The notes beneath the pieces are model-generated. The model made no database searches. It was not told the DNA's origin and saw only the letters and a program-made list of their open reading frames with translations. The translations under genes and the position numbers were made by a program. From contig OU452236.1 in NCBI GenBank assembly GCA_911728455.2, positions 6,442,171-6,506,170 on the forward strand: 64,000 nt of DNA, read 5' to 3'. Below, one piece after another: positions 60,584 to 64,000 of this stretch (positions are counted from its first letter, which is position 1; every line of letters starts with the position of its first letter). This DNA comes from Marthasterias glacialis. Lineage: Eukaryota > Echinodermata > Asteroidea > Forcipulatida > Asteriidae.

Positions 60584-63500
60584 CTACAAAGTTCAAAGGA
60601 GAGAAGCTGCTGTCAGTATCATTCAAAGAACCGATAAAAATTCATTATATATAAGTCAAACTTTTCACACAAGATACATTCCTACATATTCGATTGTCGG
60701 TAACAGTATGGGGCAGTATCTGCTTTGCTGCAGAGATTGTTCTTAGGGGAGCTTGTCTTTATGTTTATCTACTGCCACAGGGGGAGTAATTTTGGAACTG
60801 GGGGGCTACTGAGTTTGGTAACACCAAGTGGTAGTATCTTCTTTGCTGTGAAGATTTTTCTTAAAAGAGCCTGTCTTTCTGTTTGTCTACTGCTGCGGAG
60901 TAGTTTTGGAATCGGGAGTGTAACAGTTCAATAAGAACTTGTCCTGCTGTTTACCTACTGCCGCAGGGGAAGTTTGGGAATCGGGAGACTACCGAGTTCA
61001 ACAAGAACTTGCCCTTCAATTTATCTACTGCCTGAGGGGTAGTTTGGGAATTGGGACACTACCTAGTTCAATAAGAACTTGTCCTGCTGTTTATCTACTG
61101 CCACGGAGTGGATTGGGGGGGAAAAAACAGCTCTGGTAAGAACTTGTCCTGCTGTTTATCTACTACCTTTGAGTAGATGGGGAAACTGGGGGGACTTCTA
61201 GTTTTGCTTAGTGGATCGGGGACTTCTCCTAATTACCTCCACGGAGATACATTTAGTTACATTTATGCTTACAAATATTTGATGTGTATCTGCTATTTTT
61301 TTAAGTAACATATAACATGTCATTAATGCCATGGGTTAAAAACAGTTAAGAGAAATAACCTCACCTTCTTTGCCTGACAGTACTCTTTGTCTGTAACCCT
61401 GCCAATAATCCATTGCCTGTAAAACAAACATTATTTAAAAAGTGGAAATATAAAACAGAAATAAAAGTCTTTTTCAAGATTAACCCTAAATATCAAAAAC
61501 TCAAAAAGAAGCAAAGCAAATTTTTTATGTGTATTAAGTATCAGCTCTATTAAACAATGCCTTTTATTAGCAATGGGTTTCATGCGTCCAGAAAACTACT
61601 CATAGATCAGGGAGGTGGGCATAGTGTTAGCTAGAGGGCTGTCTGGGTGTCTTTCGGACCGCCTGTTTTGTATTTAAACACCATACTTTAACTTTCTTTT
61701 ACAAGTAAATTGTAGTAAAGGTGGCAATTTGGATGTCTTTTTTTTCTTCAATTCACTCCTAATTGGGCACCCCGTTTCCAAATTCTACCGAAAAGCCTGG
61801 AGCTGGATGATACAGGCATGCAACAGCAGTTTGTCAAAAAAAAGAAGAAAAAAAAAGAAAGTGTCAGGTACAGCAAGACTTTGTACTGTGTTTTTTACAT
61901 TTTCAATAGCACAGCAGAGGAACCGAACCAATTTGATGGTGCTGCTTATCACTGAAGTCTGTGCTTACAGCCCATACCCAATTTACAGGGCACCGTAAGC
62001 GCAACATTCTGTGGTAAGCAGCGCGATGAAATTAGGCCATGATCACCTTAATAGTTGCCTGATAAGCATGCAAGACAGTTCAGCTGTAGTTAAATAGAAA
62101 ATAGGGGATCAGGTTGGTTCAGTGGTTTCTTTCCCTGCCTTTCACCTCTGTGGCCCCCCGATTTAAATCCCTTCAGACCAGAGCTCATATGTGGATTGGG
62201 TTTTCAGTCCCTACCTAAATGCGTGGGTTATCCATATTAAGATTTTTCTCCCGCATCTAAAACTGAACATTTCTTCATTGTCTCCGAGTCATCCTCTTAT
62301 TTGCCCTTATATTGCACTGTTAAGTGTTTAATGAAATAAATATATAACTAAATACAATTGTGATTCCCTTACAAGAATGTGTGGATTTATCGTTTCAGTT
62401 GTTGTTTCTCGTTGGACATTTAAAGAGAGTTTACCTCTTTGGACCGGCGGATCCATGGTGCTTTAGATCAAGGCCTGAGAGTGACTCGGAGTGGACGAAG
62501 TAGAGAGTTGGCTCGATGCTGAACACTACATAGTTATCTCTCGGCTCCTCAAAGAAGATTAGAACCAAGTCTCCAACGCTGATGCTAAGAGGTGAGACAA
62601 TTATAAAGAAATACACTTTTAGTCTTTGCAGCATGCCTGATACTTCAAATAGACAGTGGAGACAATGAGCCATTTGAGAGTTAGATTAGAATAATGTCTG
62701 GTACAAGGACTTGCTTAGTCACAAGTTACCGATTAAATTTGATTTCCTTAGAATAGTTGCAACACTTACTCAATGATGGATATTTTTTCTGTCCTGGTTG
62801 AAGAATTTGATGAAACCCGTAGCTGCATCTAATGAAAGGGGAAAAAAACAAAAAAATGAAATGCTTCCTTCCATTCTGTAAACTGTAAACATTTAGAGGG
62901 TATTCGTTGAGATCAAGGTACAGTCAGAATCAATGCATTCATCAGCACGTACTGTTCTGTACACCAACATTTAACCCTCCTAATCTTAGTTACATGCTTC
63001 AATGAGTTGACCAATCATTGTCAAACCATGCTGTTTTATTGTAAAAAAGGTTATTTCAGCCACTTCTGTGGCTGCCAGCCAGCTGTTTTTTTAAATAAAC
63101 CATTCAACTGCATGTGTTGTGTATGGTGGCACAACTGTGCACAGAACCTAATGCGTACATGTGTGTATTAGTGTGCAGATGCATTCACCATATCATATCA
63201 CCTTGCAGACTGGCATAGATCCATCATTTAAAATCACATTGGATCAAGTTGAATGGCCACACAGTAGGAGGGTTGACTGTGTACTGTGTAGATTTTAAAT
63301 CAAATGATATCACATTGCAGACTGGCATAGATCCATCATTTAAAATCACATTGGATCAAGTTGAATGGCCACACAGTAGGAAGGTTGACTGTGTACTGTG
63401 TAGATTTTAAAGCACATGATATCACATTGCAGACTGGCAGAGATTATCCATCATTCAAAGTTATCGTGGATATCGAATGGTCAGACAGTAGGAGGGTTCA

Positions 63501-63859
63501 CAGTGGATCATATTGAATGGTCATACAGTATGAGGGTTCACAGTGGATCATATTAAATGGTCAGACAGTATGAGGGTTCACAGTGGATCATATTTAATGG
63601 TCATACAGTATGAGGGTTCACAGTGGATCATATTAAATGGTCAGACAGTATGAGGGTTCACAGTGGATCATATTTAATGGTCAGATAGTTGGAGGGTTAA
63701 CAGTAGATAATATTGAATGGTCAGACAGTAGGAGGGTTTTAATTAGTTATCAAAATAGTATTTACCACTTGATGTTTGAGAGCGCTGCATTCCTGTTCCT
63801 TTGACCTCAGTAAGGCTTGAAGCCTGCCCTCTGTAGCCGATTTAGTCACCATTGTATCG
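60488..63859 (-). CDS. RB1CC1: RB1CC1/FIP200 homologue, last five coding exons with Claw domain
   Basis: RB1CC1 scaffolds the ULK1 autophagy-initiation complex; its C-terminal Claw domain binds cargo receptors. Minus-strand exons 63766-63859, 62770-62828, 62435-62584, 61365-61416 and 60488-60583 join in phases 0, 2, 2, 0 and end in TAA, giving 149 complete codons. The first encodes coiled coil (RLQALLRSKEQECSALKHQV). The Claw reads ISVGDLVLIFFEEPRDNYVV, FSIEPTLYFVHSESLSGLDL, RQWIIGRVTDKEYCQAKKA and NNRFKVAIGTKFYRVKA, very close to human. The protein ends KRYDIKQDQSTTT, a few residues longer and different from the human tail. Upstream exons lie beyond the right edge. Confidence 0.95.
60760..61200 (+). 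repeat. Minisatellite, about 70-base period, six units
   Basis: Units share CTTGTCCTGCTGTTTATCTA then CTGCCGCAGGGGAAGTTTGG. CTACTGCC-like cores start at about 60769, 60888, 60955, 61026, 61096 and 61162. It fills most of the last RB1CC1 intron. Confidence 0.85.
62105..62345 (+). repeat. Second tRNA-headed SINE-like family, copy 2
   Basis: Box A-like GGTTGGTTCAGTGGTTTC and box B-like GATTTAAATCCC are followed by TTTTTCTCCCGCATCTAAAA and GAACATTTCTTCATTG, the counterpart of the 26.5-kb copy. It lies in the RB1CC1 intron between the Claw exons at 61.4 and 62.4 kb. Confidence 0.6.
62435..62584 (-). CDS. RB1CC1: RB1CC1 Claw domain, main exon
   Basis: The exon is 150 bases, with phase 2 at both ends. 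It encodes SVGDLVLIFFEEPRDNYVVF, then SIEPTLYFVHSESLSGLDLK and HHGSAGPKR. Human RB1CC1 has VGDVVLI, YVVF and PTLYFLHSESLPALDLK in the same order. Acceptor CACCTCTTAG and donor AGAG|GTAAAC are clear. Confidence 0.95.
63163..63490 (+). repeat. Tandem array, 112-base period
   Basis: Units begin GACTGTGTACTGTGTAGATT at 63275 and 63387, each with GATATCACATTGCAGACTGG and AATGGCCACACAGTAGGA. A more diverged unit precedes them, and a related single unit lies at 1339-1500. Confidence 0.8.
63499..63738 (+). repeat. Tandem array, 40-base period, six copies
   Basis: The unit CACAGTGGATCATATTGAAT continues GGTCATACAGTATGAGGGTT. Starts at 63499, 63539, 63579, 63619 and 63659, then a more diverged last unit. 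Alternating versions of the unit (GTCATACAG and GTCAGACAG) suggest a higher-order 80-base repeat. Confidence 0.85.
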
Positions 63860-64000
63860 CTGGAAAACACACACAGAACATTGTCAAACAACGAAAGGGA
63901 GGGACACGTATAACATAAGTTGGCTGAAGAGTTGACAATCCAGACTCCGTTTTCAAGAACAAACTTGAGTCCAGGGATGCAAGAAACATTCACTTTTTCA

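Larger units (their letters stand above)
62973..63738. mobile_element. piggyBac-like MITE expanded by internal tandem repeats
   Basis: Left end TTTAACCCTCCTAATC and right end CAGTAGGAGGGTTTTAA resemble the ends of the 29.7-kb element. The interior has been expanded by two tandem arrays, with periods of 112 and 40 bases, both containing (A)TGAGGGTT or AGGAGGGTT. It lies between RB1CC1 exons at 62.8 and 63.8 kb. Confidence 0.5.

Noticed and set aside
1-64000. Virus-like or LTR elements, Polintons, toxin genes
   Set aside because: No reverse transcriptase, integrase, capsid or toxin-like frames and no long terminal direct repeats were seen.

Overview
This 64-kb window is animal nuclear DNA. It shows long AT-rich introns, GT-AG splice sites, poly-T tracts and many short dispersed repeats. 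Gene content and repeats point to a marine deuterostome, most likely an echinoderm and perhaps a sea star. That placement is inferred, mainly from the AKNA, whirlin and KCNE-like genes and from short foldback repeats ending in GGGCCCAATTTCAT. I see no prokaryotic features, no CRISPR array, and no virus-like or LTR element.

Layout. (1) 1-12.0 kb, minus strand: the 5' half of a whirlin (WHRN) gene. Three coding exons carry a harmonin-N-like domain, PDZ1, a linker and the start of PDZ2; the gene runs off the left edge. (2) 12.0-27.3 kb: a long stretch with no confident gene, but with many repeats and two weak minus-strand exon candidates. (3) 27.3-38.4 kb, plus strand: a complete AKNA homologue in 13 coding exons (1,686 codons, phases consistent throughout). 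(4) 41.3-43.1 kb, minus strand: a complete three-exon MAPEG-family gene, MGST1-like (152 codons). (5) 43.9-49.5 kb, plus strand: a complete six-exon gene for a Q/S-rich, RGG-box, SR-tailed nuclear-type protein with one C2H2 zinc finger (564 codons). It starts head-to-head with the MGST1-like gene, 773 bases away. (6) 54.1-54.5 kb, minus strand: an intronless single-pass membrane protein resembling KCNE potassium-channel beta subunits. (7) 60.5-64 kb, minus strand: the last five coding exons of RB1CC1/FIP200, including the complete C-terminal Claw domain; the gene runs off the right edge.

The genes do not form one pathway. The point of most interest is that WHRN and AKNA are neighbours here, as I recall they are on human chromosome 9q32, although here they are divergent. 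The space between genes is dominated by small non-autonomous elements: inverted-repeat MITEs, tRNA-headed SINE-like repeats, TTAA-flanked piggyBac-like MITEs and minisatellites. One MITE family has ends that resemble the CTCF core motif. All gene models come from reading splice sites and homology by eye; no alignment or expression data were available.
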